Positions 9,477 to 18,147 of a DNA stretch of 64,000 nucleotides are shown here, piece by piece. Source of the DNA: Pseudomonas asplenii (GTDB lineage: Bacteria; Pseudomonadota; Gammaproteobacteria; Pseudomonadales; Pseudomonadaceae). The stretch spans positions 200,400-264,399 of the forward strand of contig NZ_JSYZ01000002.1 of the NCBI RefSeq assembly GCF_001293465.1, in the 5' to 3' direction. Within the stretch, counting starts at the first letter, position 1; each line of letters begins with the position of its first letter. A program made the position numbers and the translations under genes. Below the pieces are notes generated by a model. That model did no database searches and was not told the origin of the DNA. It saw only the letters and a list, made by a program, of their open reading frames with translations.

Positions 9477-10193
9477 TTAGACGGAGGCCAGCACCAGATG
9501 CATGTAACGGGTGAGAATGCCGAGCCGGTCCTGCTCGGTCTCGGGCTCCGCATCGTCGAGAAGGCCCTGATATTCCATCCGTCCGATAATCGCCGTCAAC
9601 ACTTTGGCATCCTGCTCCGGTTGCCTTGACCCCAGTACCTGGAAGAACTGGCAGGAGCCACGCAGCAGGATCTGCTGGTGCGAGCGCACCAACATCGCCA
9701 GGCGCGGGTTGAGCAGCGCCTCCTGGCGAAACGCCTGCTCGGCCATCAGGTATTCGCGCCGGTTGTGCAACTGGCGCTGGACGTAATCGGCGGTCAACCG
9801 GGCGATTTCATCGGCCAGTTGCGCCCGCGAGGCCGGGCTGCCATCGCCGTAGGCGACCATTTCGCGCAGCAGCCCCTCGTTGTTCTCCCACAGTTTGGCC
9901 ATGTAGGCCGCACTGCGTTCGACGTACTGGGCAAAGGTATCGGTCAGCAGGTCGTCGATATCCTTGAAGTAGTAGGTGGTGGCCGACAACGGCACGCCCG
10001 CCTCGGCGGCCACTGCGCGATGACGCACGCCACGTACGCCGTCACGCACGACGATACGCATGGCCGCGTTGAGAATGTCCTGTCGCCGTTGCTCGCTGCC
10101 CTGTCGGCTGGCCTTGCGTCCCTGGTACTGAACGCTTTCAGCCAACGCGCTGGCCACACCAGCAGCCCCTTCTTGAGCCATTGCACGGTCCAC
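9477..10193 (-). CDS. TetR-family transcriptional regulator
   Basis: The 238-residue protein has an N-terminal helix-turn-helix (about residues 30-80: RRQDILNAAMRIVVRDGVRGVRHRAVAAEAGVPLSA in pieces, then TTYYFKDIDDLL), the typical TetR DNA-binding module. A helical ligand-binding domain follows. The GTG at 10193 is preferred because GAGG lies ten bases upstream; an ATG 12 bases later has no well-placed ribosome-binding site. The gene precedes the QEGLA protein on the same strand. The ligand and regulon are not evident. Confidence 0.88.
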   Translation of the reverse strand: MDRAMAQEGAAGVASALAESVQYQGRKASRQGSEQRRQDILNAAMRIVVRDGVRGVRHRAVAAEAGVPLSATTYYFKDIDDLLTDTFAQYVERSAAYMAKLWENNEGLLREMVAYGDGSPASRAQLADEIARLTADYVQRQLHNRREYLMAEQAFRQEALLNPRLAMLVRSHQQILLRGSCQFFQVLGSRQPEQDAKVLTAIIGRMEYQGLLDDAEPETEQDRLGILTRYMHLVLASV

Positions 10194-10250
10194 TACAGGT
10201 ATTCCTCTCTTGTAATAATCTGAAACTTCAGTACCAACACGCAATAAAAA

Positions 10251-10271
10251 AGCCGCCTTGCGAGGGCGGCT
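10251..10271 (-). terminator. Rho-independent terminator of lysS
   Basis: AGCCGCCTT-GCG-AGGGCGGCT lies 16 bases past the lysS stop. On the minus strand it is followed by TTTTTT, and a T-run on the plus strand makes it potentially bidirectional. Confidence 0.85.
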
Positions 10272-10286
10272 TTTTCAACGACGGTC

Positions 10287-11789
10287 TTATGCTTGCGGCC
10301 GCATGTGCGGGAACAGGATGACGTCGCGGATCGACGGTGCGTTGGTCAGCAGCATCACCAGACGGTCGATACCGATACCCTCACCGGCGGTCGGCGGCAT
10401 GCCGTACTCCAGGGCGCGAACGAAGTCGGCGTCGTAGTGCATGGCTTCGTCGTCACCGGCATCCTTCTCCGCCACCTGGGCCTTGAAGCGCTCGGCCTGG
10501 TCCTCGGCGTCGTTGAGCTCCGAGTAGGCGTTGGCGATTTCACGGCCGCCGATGAACAGCTCGAAGCGGTCGGTGACGTTCGGGTTCTTGTCGTTGCGAC
10601 GCGCCAGCGGCGAGACTTCGAACGGGTACTCGGTGATGAAGTGCGGCTGCTCCAGCTTGTGCTCGACCAGCTCTTCGAAAATCATCACCTGCAGTTTGCC
10701 CAGGCCTTCGTGGCCGAGCACCTTGGCGCCGGCCTTCTTCGCGATTTCGCGAGCCTTGTCGACATCCAGCAGGTCGGCTTCGGTCAGATCCGGGTTGTAC
10801 TTGAGGATCGAGTCGAATACCGACATGCGGGCGAACGGTTCACCGAAGTGGAACACCTTGTCGCCGTAAGGCACGTCGGTGCTGCCCAGAACGGCCTGGG
10901 CCAGTTCACGGAACAGTTCTTCGGTCAGGTCCATGTTGTCTTCGTAGTCGGCGTAGGCCTGGTAGAACTCGAGCATGGTGAACTCGGGGTTGTGCCGGGT
11001 CGAAACGCCTTCGTTACGGAAGTTGCGGTTGATCTCGAACACCCGCTCGAAGCCACCGACCACCAGACGCTTGAGGTACAGCTCCGGCGCGATACGCAGG
11101 TACATGCCCATGTCCAGCGCGTTGTGGTGGGTTTCGAACGGCTTGGCCGCGGCACCGCCGGGAATGGTCTGCAGCATCGGCGTTTCCACTTCCATGAAGT
11201 CGCGCTTCATCATGAAGCTGCGGATGTGGGCGATGACTTGCGAGCGCACGCGGAAGGTCTGCCGGGTGTCCTCGTTGACGATCAGGTCGACGTAGCGCTG
11301 ACGGTAGCGCTGTTCGGTGTCGGTCAGGCCGTGGTGCTTGTCCGGCAGCGGACGCAGCGACTTGGTCAGCAGGCGCACGTCGGTCATTTCGACGTACAGG
11401 TCGCCCTTGCCGGAACGGGCCAGGGTACCCTCGGCGCTGATGATGTCACCCAGGTCCCAGGTCTTCACGGCCGCCAGGGTCTCTTCCGGGAGGGTCTTGC
11501 GGTTGACGTAGACCTGGATGCGCCCGGACATGTCCTGGATCACCATGAACGAGCCACGGTTGAGCATGATGCGACCGGCAACCTTGACCGGGATCGCCGC
11601 CTCTGCCAGCTCTTCCTTGGTCTTGTCGGCGTACTGTTTCTGCAGGTCTTCACAGTAGGCGTCACGGCGGAAGTCGTTGGGGAAGGCATTGCCCTTGCTG
11701 CGCTCGGCGGCAAGCTTTTCCTTGCGCAGGGCGATCAGGGCGTTTTCTTCCTGTTGCAGGGCTTGCGTGTCGAGTTGTTGGTCGCTCAT
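10287..11789 (-). CDS. lysS: Lysyl-tRNA synthetase, class II
   Basis: The 500-residue enzyme charges tRNA-Lys. It has an N-terminal OB-fold anticodon-binding domain (about 60-150, [17 protein letters not shown]) and a class II catalytic core. Motif 2 is [18 protein letters not shown] and motif 3 is [13 protein letters not shown] at the C terminus. Start and length agree with the bacterial family. It lies 82 bases downstream of prfB on the same strand, a conserved prfB-lysS pairing that suggests co-transcription. Confidence 0.98.
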   Translation of the reverse strand: MSDQQLDTQALQQEENALIALRKEKLAAERSKGNAFPNDFRRDAYCEDLQKQYADKTKEELAEAAIPVKVAGRIMLNRGSFMVIQDMSGRIQVYVNRKTLPEETLAAVKTWDLGDIISAEGTLARSGKGDLYVEMTDVRLLTKSLRPLPDKHHGLTDTEQRYRQRYVDLIVNEDTRQTFRVRSQVIAHIRSFMMKRDFMEVETPMLQTIPGGAAAKPFETHHNALDMGMYLRIAPELYLKRLVVGGFERVFEINRNFRNEGVSTRHNPEFTMLEFYQAYADYEDNMDLTEELFRELAQAVLGSTDVPYGDKVFHFGEPFARMSVFDSILKYNPDLTEADLLDVDKAREIAKKAGAKVLGHEGLGKLQVMIFEELVEHKLEQPHFITEYPFEVSPLARRNDKNPNVTDRFELFIGGREIANAYSELNDAEDQAERFKAQVAEKDAGDDEAMHYDADFVRALEYGMPPTAGEGIGIDRLVMLLTNAPSIRDVILFPHMRPQA

Positions 11790-11820
11790 GTCTTTAAATT
11801 TTCCATCACAGGTTCGTTGC

Positions 11821-11839
11821 CCCCGGCCTGCGGCCGGGG
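11821..11839 (-). other. GC-rich hairpin in the prfB-lysS spacer
   Basis: CCCCGGCC-TGC-GGCCGGGG is a perfect 8-bp stem with a three-base loop. It is not followed by a T-run, so it is unlikely to be a full terminator; attenuation or message processing between prfB and lysS is possible. Confidence 0.5.
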
Positions 11840-11840
11840 A

Positions 11841-11857
11841 TCGCCAGCAAGCCGGCT
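11841..11857. repeat. Short repeat shared with 60295-60311 (second REP-like class)
   Basis: The 17 bases TCGCCAGCAAGCCGGCT occur identically here and at 60295-60311, both in intergenic DNA. They resemble the half-site of another pseudomonad REP class. Confidence 0.55.
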
Positions 11858-11871
11858 ACCACAGTAGTGTC

Positions 11872-12967
11872 CTACAGCCCTTGCTTGAGGCTGGCCACCA
11901 GGTATTCATCGATGTCGCCGTCCAGCACCTTGTCGCAGTCGCTGCGTTCGATGTTGGTGCGCAGGTCCTTGATCCGCGAGGCATCGAGCACATAGGAGCG
12001 GATCTGGTGCCCCCAGCCGATGTCCGACTTGGAGTCTTCCAGGGCCTGGGAAGCGGCGTTGCGCTTCTGCATTTCCTGCTCGTACAGGCGCGCCCGCAAC
12101 ATCTTCATCGCGGTGTCCTTGTTCGCGTGCTGGGAACGCTCGTTCTGGCAGCTGACCACGGTGTTGGTCGGCACGTGGGTGATACGGACCGCCGAGTCGG
12201 TGGTGTTGACGTGCTGACCACCGGCACCGGAGGAACGATAGGTATCGATCCGCAGGTCCGCCGGGTTGATGTCGATTTCGATGTTGTCATCGATTTCCGG
12301 CGAGACGAACACCGCGCTGAACGAGGTGTGGCGACGGTTGCCGGAGTCGAACGGGCTCTTGCGCACCAGGCGGTGCACGCCGATTTCGGTGCGCAGCCAG
12401 CCAAAGGCGTACTCGCCCTTGATATGCACGGTCGCGCCCTTGATCCCGGCGACTTCGCCGGCGGACAGTTCCATGATGGTGGCGTCGAAACCGCGCTTGT
12501 CGGCCCAGCGCAGGTACATGCGCAGCAGGATGTTGGCCCAGTCCTGGGCTTCGGTGCCGCCGGAACCGGCCTGGATGTCCAGGTAGGCGTGGTTCTGGTC
12601 CATTTCTCCGCTGAACATCCGGCGGAATTCCAGCTTCTCGAGGATTTCGCGCAGGCGCTCGACCTCGGCGGCGACATCGTCGACAGCGCCCTGGTCTTCT
12701 TCGGCTGCGGCCATTTCCAGCAGGTCGCTGGCATCGCTCAGGCCGCTGGACATTTCATCCAGGGTCTCGACGATCTGGGCCAGGGTGGCACGCTCGCGGC
12801 CCAGGTTCTGGGCGTATTCGGGGTTGCTCCAGACACTCGGGTCTTCGAGCTCGCGGTTGACTTCGATCAGGCGCTCATGCTTTTGATCGTAGTCAAAGAT
12901 ACCCCCGAATAGTTTCGGAGCGCTCGGACAGGTCCTTGATACTGTTAAGGATCGGGTTGATTTCCAT
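11872..12967 (-). CDS. prfB: Peptide chain release factor 2 (programmed +1 frameshift)
   Basis: RF2 releases peptides at UGA and UAA. Translation starts at ATG 12967 ([17 protein letters not shown]), reads 24 codons to CTT, meets an in-frame TGA at 12893-12895, then shifts +1 to GAC and continues to 11872, giving 364 residues. This is the standard autoregulatory design: low RF2 lets ribosomes stall at UGA and slip. Key motifs are the stop-codon-recognition SPF in RKSPFDSG and the catalytic GGQ in SGAGGQHVN. It should be annotated as joined segments 12967-12896 and 12894-11872, not as a truncated gene. Confidence 0.97.
12892..12907 (-). promoter_or_regulatory. RF2 programmed frameshift site
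   Basis: The minus strand reads CGG GGG TAT CTT TGA C. It has a Shine-Dalgarno-like GGGGG, a three-base spacer, the slippery CTT and the TGA stop followed by C (a poor termination context), as in the classical prfB recoding site. Confidence 0.95.
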
Positions 12968-13090
12968 GGCGGGCAGCACTCGTCGGTGAACTTTTGAAAG
13001 CCGGCGAGTATAACGCAATTGTAACCATCCCGGCAGCCCGCTTGGCGGGGCAGCGGCCGTCAGCGTGGCAATTTTCCGGCCGCCTCCCTG

Positions 13091-14101
13091 TCACGGCTGG
13101 CCGATGCCCACCTGGTTACGCCCACTGTGCTTGGCCAGGTAGAGCCCCTTGTCGGCCGTCAGGATCAGTTCCCGGCAGTTGCCGCCCTGCTGCGGGACCA
13201 GGGTCGCCAGGCCGATGCTGATGGTCAGCACCGAGCCCTCGCTGGGCGTGTTGTGGGCAATTTTCAGCGCCGCCACGTTCTGGCGCAGCTTCTCCGCCAC
13301 CAGTCGCGCGCCCCCTTGGGAGGTGTTGGGCAGCACCAGGGAGAATTCCTCGCCCCCATAGCGGGCCGGCAGGTCCGAAGGGCGGCTGCTGGCTTCGCGA
13401 ATGGCTCCGGCGACCCGGCGCAGCGCCTCGTCGCCCTCCAGGTGGCCAAAGCTGTCGTTATAGGCCTTGAAGTAGTCGACGTCGATCATCAGCAGCGACA
13501 GTTGCGTCTGCTCGCGCTGGGCCCGGCGCCACTCCAGCTCCAGATACTCGTCGAAATGCCGGCGGTTGGACAGCCCGGTCAGGCCGTCCGAGTTCATCAG
13601 CCGCTGCAGCACCAGGTTGGTGTCGAGCAACTGCTGCTGGCTCAGGCGCAAGGCGCGATAGGCGGCGTCACGCTGCAGCAGCATCATGTAGGAGCGCGAG
13701 TGGTAGCGGATCCGCGCCACCAGCTCGATGGTATCCGGCAGCTTGACCAGATAATCGTTGGCCCCGGCGGAAAACGCCGCGCTCTTGATCAGCGGGTCCT
13801 CCTTGGTCGACAGCACGATGATCGGAATGTCCTTGGTGGCCGGGTGATTGCGGTACTCGCGCACCAGGCTCAGGCCGTCGAGTCCCGGCATCACCAGATC
13901 CTGCAGGATCACCGTGGGCTTGATCCGGATCGCATGGGCGATGGCCTGGTGGGGATCGGCACAGAAGTGAAAATCGATGTTCGCCTCTGTGGCCAACCCC
14001 CGACGCACCGCCTCGCCGATCATGGCCTGGTCGTCGACCAGCAGCACCATCGCGGCGTTTTCATCGGTAGGTTTGAATTCCTCCAGCTCTAAATCATTCA
14101 T
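13091..14101 (-). CDS. wspR: Diguanylate cyclase response regulator WspR
   Basis: The 336-residue output protein of the Wsp system makes c-di-GMP from two GTP. It has an N-terminal receiver domain with phospho-acceptor Asp68 ([10 protein letters not shown]), a helical stalk (about 145-170), and a GGDEF domain with intact GGEEF at 249-253. An RxxD inhibitory site (RPSD, 240-243) sits exactly five residues before it, so product feedback is expected. It is the last gene of the operon, 55 bases after wspF. Phosphorylation by WspE activates the P. aeruginosa and P. fluorescens homologues. Confidence 0.97.
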   Translation of the reverse strand: MNDLELEEFKPTDENAAMVLLVDDQAMIGEAVRRGLATEANIDFHFCADPHQAIAHAIRIKPTVILQDLVMPGLDGLSLVREYRNHPATKDIPIIVLSTKEDPLIKSAAFSAGANDYLVKLPDTIELVARIRYHSRSYMMLLQRDAAYRALRLSQQQLLDTNLVLQRLMNSDGLTGLSNRRHFDEYLELEWRRAQREQTQLSLLMIDVDYFKAYNDSFGHLEGDEALRRVAGAIREASSRPSDLPARYGGEEFSLVLPNTSQGGARLVAEKLRQNVAALKIAHNTPSEGSVLTISIGLATLVPQQGGNCRELILTADKGLYLAKHSGRNQVGIGQP

Positions 14102-14156
14102 GCGCGTTCACCTGATTTACTGCATGCAAGCCATGAGTGCTGATTGCCTGTAGGGC

Positions 14157-15167
14157 TCATGTTGGAAATATCTCCAGCAAACGTGGCGCGATCCTGTTCA
14201 GCGAGCGAATTTCCACCGCGGCGTCGATAGCGGCTGCCGCCTTGGGCATGCCGTACACCGCGCTGCTTTCCTGATCCTGGGCGATCGTCAGGTAGCCTCG
14301 CTCACGCATCAACTTCAAGCCCTGGGCACCATCGCGGCCCATGCCGGTGAGCAGCACGCCCACCGCGTCACCCTTCCAGTAATTGGCAACGCTTTCAAAG
14401 AACACATCGATGGACGGGCGATAAATCTCGTTTACCGGTTCGGCGGTATAGGCCAGCGTACCGTTCTGCAACAAGCGGATATGATGGTTGGTGCCGGCCA
14501 GCAGCACCGTACCGTTCTGCGGCGGCTCGCCATCGCGAGCCAGCCTGACCGGCAACCCGCAGGCACTGCCCAGCCATTCGGCCATGCCGGCGGCGAATAC
14601 CTGGTCGACATGCTGTACCAGCACGATCGCCGCGGGGAAATCGCTCGGCAGGCCCTTGAGCAGGTTTTCCAGGGCAGCCGGGCCGCCAGCCGAGGAGCCG
14701 ATGGCCACCAGTTTCTGCCGGTCCCCACCATTCTCACCGGGAGTCGGGACGCTGCGCACCCGACTGCCGCGCTGGCCGATCAGCCAACTGATATTGAGGA
14801 TCTTGCGCAGCAGCGGCGCCGCGGCGTCCCGCGGGTTGGCGCCGCCAATGGCCGGCGTATCGACCACATCGAGCGCCCCATGGCCCATGGCTTCGAACAC
14901 CCGGTGCACATTCTGCTGGCGGTCGACGGTGACGATGACGATCGCGCAGGGCGACTCGGCCATGATCCGGCGCGTGGCCTCCACGCCATCCATCACCGGC
15001 ATGATCAGGTCCATCAGGATCAGGTCAGGAGTGTCCTCGGCGCACAGCCTCACCGCATCGGCACCATTGTTCGCCACCCAGATCACCTGGTGTGCCGGCT
15101 CGAACGCCAGGGCACGGCGCAAGGCCTCGACGGCCATGGGCATGTCGTTGACGATCGCGATCCTCAT
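14157..15167 (-). CDS. wspF: Chemotaxis-type methylesterase WspF
   Basis: The 336-residue CheB homologue has a receiver domain (Asp53 in ILMDLIMPVMDG) and a C-terminal methylesterase domain. The esterase catalytic motifs are AIGSSAGGPAAL (serine), VQHVDQVF (histidine) and LLTGMGRDGAQG (aspartate). It removes methyl groups from WspA and damps the signal; loss of WspF locks WspR on and gives wrinkly colonies in studied strains. The start overlaps the wspE stop by four bases, so translation is coupled. The frame is intact, so this genome should not be a locked wsp mutant by wspF truncation. Confidence 0.97.
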   Translation of the reverse strand: MRIAIVNDMPMAVEALRRALAFEPAHQVIWVANNGADAVRLCAEDTPDLILMDLIMPVMDGVEATRRIMAESPCAIVIVTVDRQQNVHRVFEAMGHGALDVVDTPAIGGANPRDAAAPLLRKILNISWLIGQRGSRVRSVPTPGENGGDRQKLVAIGSSAGGPAALENLLKGLPSDFPAAIVLVQHVDQVFAAGMAEWLGSACGLPVRLARDGEPPQNGTVLLAGTNHHIRLLQNGTLAYTAEPVNEIYRPSIDVFFESVANYWKGDAVGVLLTGMGRDGAQGLKLMRERGYLTIAQDQESSAVYGMPKAAAAIDAAVEIRSLNRIAPRLLEIFPT

Positions 15168-17467
15168 CCCTGGGCGCCTCCTATCAGTTCCACCACCGCA
15201 TCGAGCAAGGCGTCGTCATGGAAACTGGCCTTGGCCAGATAATAGTCGGCTCCGGCGTCCAGTCCACGTCGACGGTCCTCTTCGCGGTCCTTGTAGGACA
15301 CCACCATCACCGGCAACGACTGCAGGCGGCTGTCGCGACGCAACAGCGTGACCAGTTCGATGCCGTCCATGCGCGGCATGTCGATGTCGGTGATCAGCAG
15401 GTCGAAATCCTCCGCGCGCAGGACGTTCCAGCCGTCCATGCCATCCACCGCCACCGCCACCTCGTAACCGCGGTTGATCAGCAGCTTGCGTTGCAGTTCG
15501 CGCACGGTCAAGGAATCGTCGACCACCAGGATGCGCTTGCGCGCCACTTCGCTGGACTGGCGATTGCGCCGGTCGATACGTTCCAGCCGACCGGTGTTGA
15601 GCAGCTTGTCCACCGAACGCAGCATGTCCTCGACATCGACGATCAGCGCCACCGAGCCATCATCGAGCAAGGCCCCGGCGGAAATGTCCTGGACCTTGCC
15701 CAGGCGTGGATCGAGCGGCAGCACCACCAGGGTGCGCTCGCCGATGAAACGTTCGACCGCCAGCCCGTAGACCGTATCACGCTCGCGGATCACCACGACC
15801 TTGAGGGTATCGCCGACATGCTCGCTGGCCGGCCGCTGCAGCAACTGACTGGCCGCAACCAGGCCGGCATGGCGGCCTTCGTGCCAGAAATGCTGGCGCC
15901 CCTCCAGTTGCACGATCTCTTCGGTCGGCAGGTCGAGCATCCGCTCGATATGCGCCAGCGGGAAGGCATAGGCCTCACCGCCCACCTCGACCACCAGGCT
16001 GCGCACCACCGACAGGGTCAGTGGCACTTCCAGATGGAAGCGGCTGCCCTGCCCGGTCGCCTGCTCCAGCACCACCGCACCGTGCAGTTGCCGAACCATG
16101 TGCTGCACGGCGTCCAGCCCGACACCACGCCCGGAGACCTCGGTGACCTTGTCGCGCAGGCTGAAGCCGGGCAGGAACAGGAAGGTCAGCAACTCCTCCT
16201 CGCTGAGCTGCGCGGCGGTTTCGGCAGGCGACAACTTGCGCTCGACGATACTGCGGCGCAGCCGTTCGAGGTCGACGCCACCGCCGTCGTCCTGCAGTTG
16301 CAGCACCAGCAGGCCGGCCTGGTGCGAGGCACGCAGGCGAATCAGGCCCTCGGCGGGCTTGCCGGCCAGCACACGCTGCTCCGGGCTCTCGATACCGTGG
16401 TCGACGGCATTGCGCAGCAGGTGGGTCAGCGGTGCCTCGAGTTTTTCCAGGACATCGCGATCGACCTGGGTCTTCTCCCCTTCGATCTCCAGTCGCACCT
16501 GCTTGCCCAGGCTGCGGCCGAGATCGCGGACCATCCGCGCCTGCCCGCCCAGGACATCGGCAAAGGGCCGCATGCGGCAGGCCAGGGCCGTGTCATAGAG
16601 CACCTGGGCCCGCTGGCCGGCCTGCCAGCCGAATTCGTCGAGTTCGGCAATCTGGGTGATCAGCATCTGCTGCGCCTCGGCCAACTGGCGCCGGGCGTCC
16701 GCCAGCGCTTGCTCGGCCTCCAGGCCCAGGCCGACGCCCTTCAACTGATCGCCGAGACTGTCCAGCGCCCGCTGGCTGTTGCCCTGCATGCGCCGCAGGC
16801 GCTGCAGGCTGGCCAGGTAGGGCTTGAGCCGCTGGGTTTCGACCAGGGACTTGCTCGACAGGTCGAGCAGGCTGTTCAGCCGCTCGGCCGTGACCCGCAA
16901 CACCCGCTCGCCACCCTCGGTGACGGCGCGCCTGTTCGGCTGCGCGACGGGTTCCGCCTCGACCGGGGCGGGAGCAGGCAACGGCTCGGGCTCGGCAACC
17001 ACCACCGGCTCGGCGACCGCCGGCGCTGTAGGCACTGTCGGCGCCACGGCAGGCGCGACCCGGGCGCCCGGGGCCGAGGGATCGAGCAGCGTCTTCATCA
17101 GCAGCAGGTAGGCCTCGACGTCGACCGGCCCGACGTTGGCGCTGCCCGGCGTGGCGATACGCATGAGCATGTCGGTGCCCTGCAGCAAGGCATCGATGTG
17201 TTCGGGCAGCAGATACAGCCGCCCCTCCTGGGCGCTGACCAGGCAGTCCTCCATCACATGGGCCACGCTCACTCCGGCATCGACGCCGACAATCCGCGCC
17301 GCGCCCTTGAGAGAGTGGGCGGCACGCATGCAGGCTTCGAGCTGATCGGCCTGGGTCGGGTTGCGCTCCAGCGCCAGCAGGCCGGCGCTGAGCACCTGGG
17401 TCTGGGCCTCGGCCTCCAGGCTGAACAGCTCGAGCAACGACGAGTCGCGCATTTGATCTGGGGTCAT
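15164..17467 (-). CDS. wspE: Hybrid CheA-type histidine kinase WspE
   Basis: The 767-residue protein starts with an HPt domain carrying His51 (AAHSLKGAARIVG). A proline- and valine-rich linker follows (about 130-180), then dimerisation and ATPase domains (NAVDHGIE, DDGGGVDLE, GRGVGLDAV), a CheW-like domain (about 490-620) and a C-terminal receiver with Asp694 (LLITDIDMPRMDG). It autophosphorylates under control of the WspA-WspB/D array and passes phosphate to WspR and WspF. Four-base overlaps on both sides show tight operon coupling. Naming follows the order and domain content of the P. aeruginosa wsp operon. Confidence 0.97.
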   Translation of the reverse strand: MTPDQMRDSSLLELFSLEAEAQTQVLSAGLLALERNPTQADQLEACMRAAHSLKGAARIVGVDAGVSVAHVMEDCLVSAQEGRLYLLPEHIDALLQGTDMLMRIATPGSANVGPVDVEAYLLLMKTLLDPSAPGARVAPAVAPTVPTAPAVAEPVVVAEPEPLPAPAPVEAEPVAQPNRRAVTEGGERVLRVTAERLNSLLDLSSKSLVETQRLKPYLASLQRLRRMQGNSQRALDSLGDQLKGVGLGLEAEQALADARRQLAEAQQMLITQIAELDEFGWQAGQRAQVLYDTALACRMRPFADVLGGQARMVRDLGRSLGKQVRLEIEGEKTQVDRDVLEKLEAPLTHLLRNAVDHGIESPEQRVLAGKPAEGLIRLRASHQAGLLVLQLQDDGGGVDLERLRRSIVERKLSPAETAAQLSEEELLTFLFLPGFSLRDKVTEVSGRGVGLDAVQHMVRQLHGAVVLEQATGQGSRFHLEVPLTLSVVRSLVVEVGGEAYAFPLAHIERMLDLPTEEIVQLEGRQHFWHEGRHAGLVAASQLLQRPASEHVGDTLKVVVIRERDTVYGLAVERFIGERTLVVLPLDPRLGKVQDISAGALLDDGSVALIVDVEDMLRSVDKLLNTGRLERIDRRNRQSSEVARKRILVVDDSLTVRELQRKLLINRGYEVAVAVDGMDGWNVLRAEDFDLLITDIDMPRMDGIELVTLLRRDSRLQSLPVMVVSYKDREEDRRRGLDAGADYYLAKASFHDDALLDAVVELIGGAQG

Positions 17468-18147
17468 GTCAGGCTCCGGGCCACGGCCGACAGCAATTGC
17501 TCTTCATCCAGCCAGCGCAGACTGCGGCCCCTGAACGGCAATACGCCCCGGGTATATTTGGAGCTGGCCTGGGGGCCGGCAGCGCAGGCGCCATCGAGCA
17601 GGCGCTGGTCGATGGCGTGGATCCCGTCCACTTCATCCACCGGTACCACCACCGGGCCGCCCTGGGCGGCAATGATCAGCATGCGCGGCATGACCCGGCC
17701 AGCCGGTGCGGCCGTGACCGTCGCGTCCAGCCCCAGCAGTTCCACCAACGACAGGCAGGCCACCAGCGCCCCCCGCACATTGGCGACGCCCAGCAGCGCC
17801 CGCGAGCGCTGGTGCGGCAGCGAATGAATCGAACACAACGGCGCGATCTCCACCAGGCAGCGGGTGGCCAGGCCCAGCCACTCCTCGCCGAGACGGAACA
17901 TCAGCAGGGAGCGGGTGGCAACCGCCTCGCCCTCCTGCACCGCAACCTGCTCGCGGCTTTCCTGCCTCAGGGCATAGCGGTCCAGCAGACGGGTGGCGGC
18001 GGCGGAATACACCGCGCAGTTGCGACAATGGATATGGTCCGCCAACAGCGGGCAGGACTTGTCGCCGTGAATACCGATACGGTTCCAGCAATCGTCGATG
18101 GCCTCGGCGTCTTCATGGGTAAGGTTCAAGGCTGTCAAACCGCTCAT
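17464..18147 (-). CDS. wspD: CheW-like coupling protein WspD
   Basis: The 227-residue adaptor has a CheW domain from about residue 70 (SLLMFRLGEEWLGLATRCLVE ... VRGALVACLSLVELLGL). It connects the receptor WspA to the kinase WspE. Unusually for CheW, the N terminus holds a Cys/His-rich motif: Cys20, Cys32, His38, His40, Cys41 and Cys44 (SCPLLADHIHCRNC), which could bind a metal or respond to redox state. It overlaps wspE and wspC by four bases each. Two CheW proteins (WspB and WspD) are normal for this operon. Confidence 0.95.
   Translation of the reverse strand: MSGLTALNLTHEDAEAIDDCWNRIGIHGDKSCPLLADHIHCRNCAVYSAAATRLLDRYALRQESREQVAVQEGEAVATRSLLMFRLGEEWLGLATRCLVEIAPLCSIHSLPHQRSRALLGVANVRGALVACLSLVELLGLDATVTAAPAGRVMPRMLIIAAQGGPVVVPVDEVDGIHAIDQRLLDGACAAGPQASSKYTRGVLPFRGRSLRWLDEEQLLSAVARSLT

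Noticed and set aside
11872..12967. prfB as a frameshifted pseudogene
   Set aside because: The in-frame TGA lies in a textbook programmed frameshift site and the joined product has the standard 364 residues.
15218..17827. An 869-codon open frame antisense to wspE and part of wspD
   Set aside because: It lies wholly opposite intact signalling genes with clear catalytic motifs. Its product is low-complexity and has no plausible initiation context.
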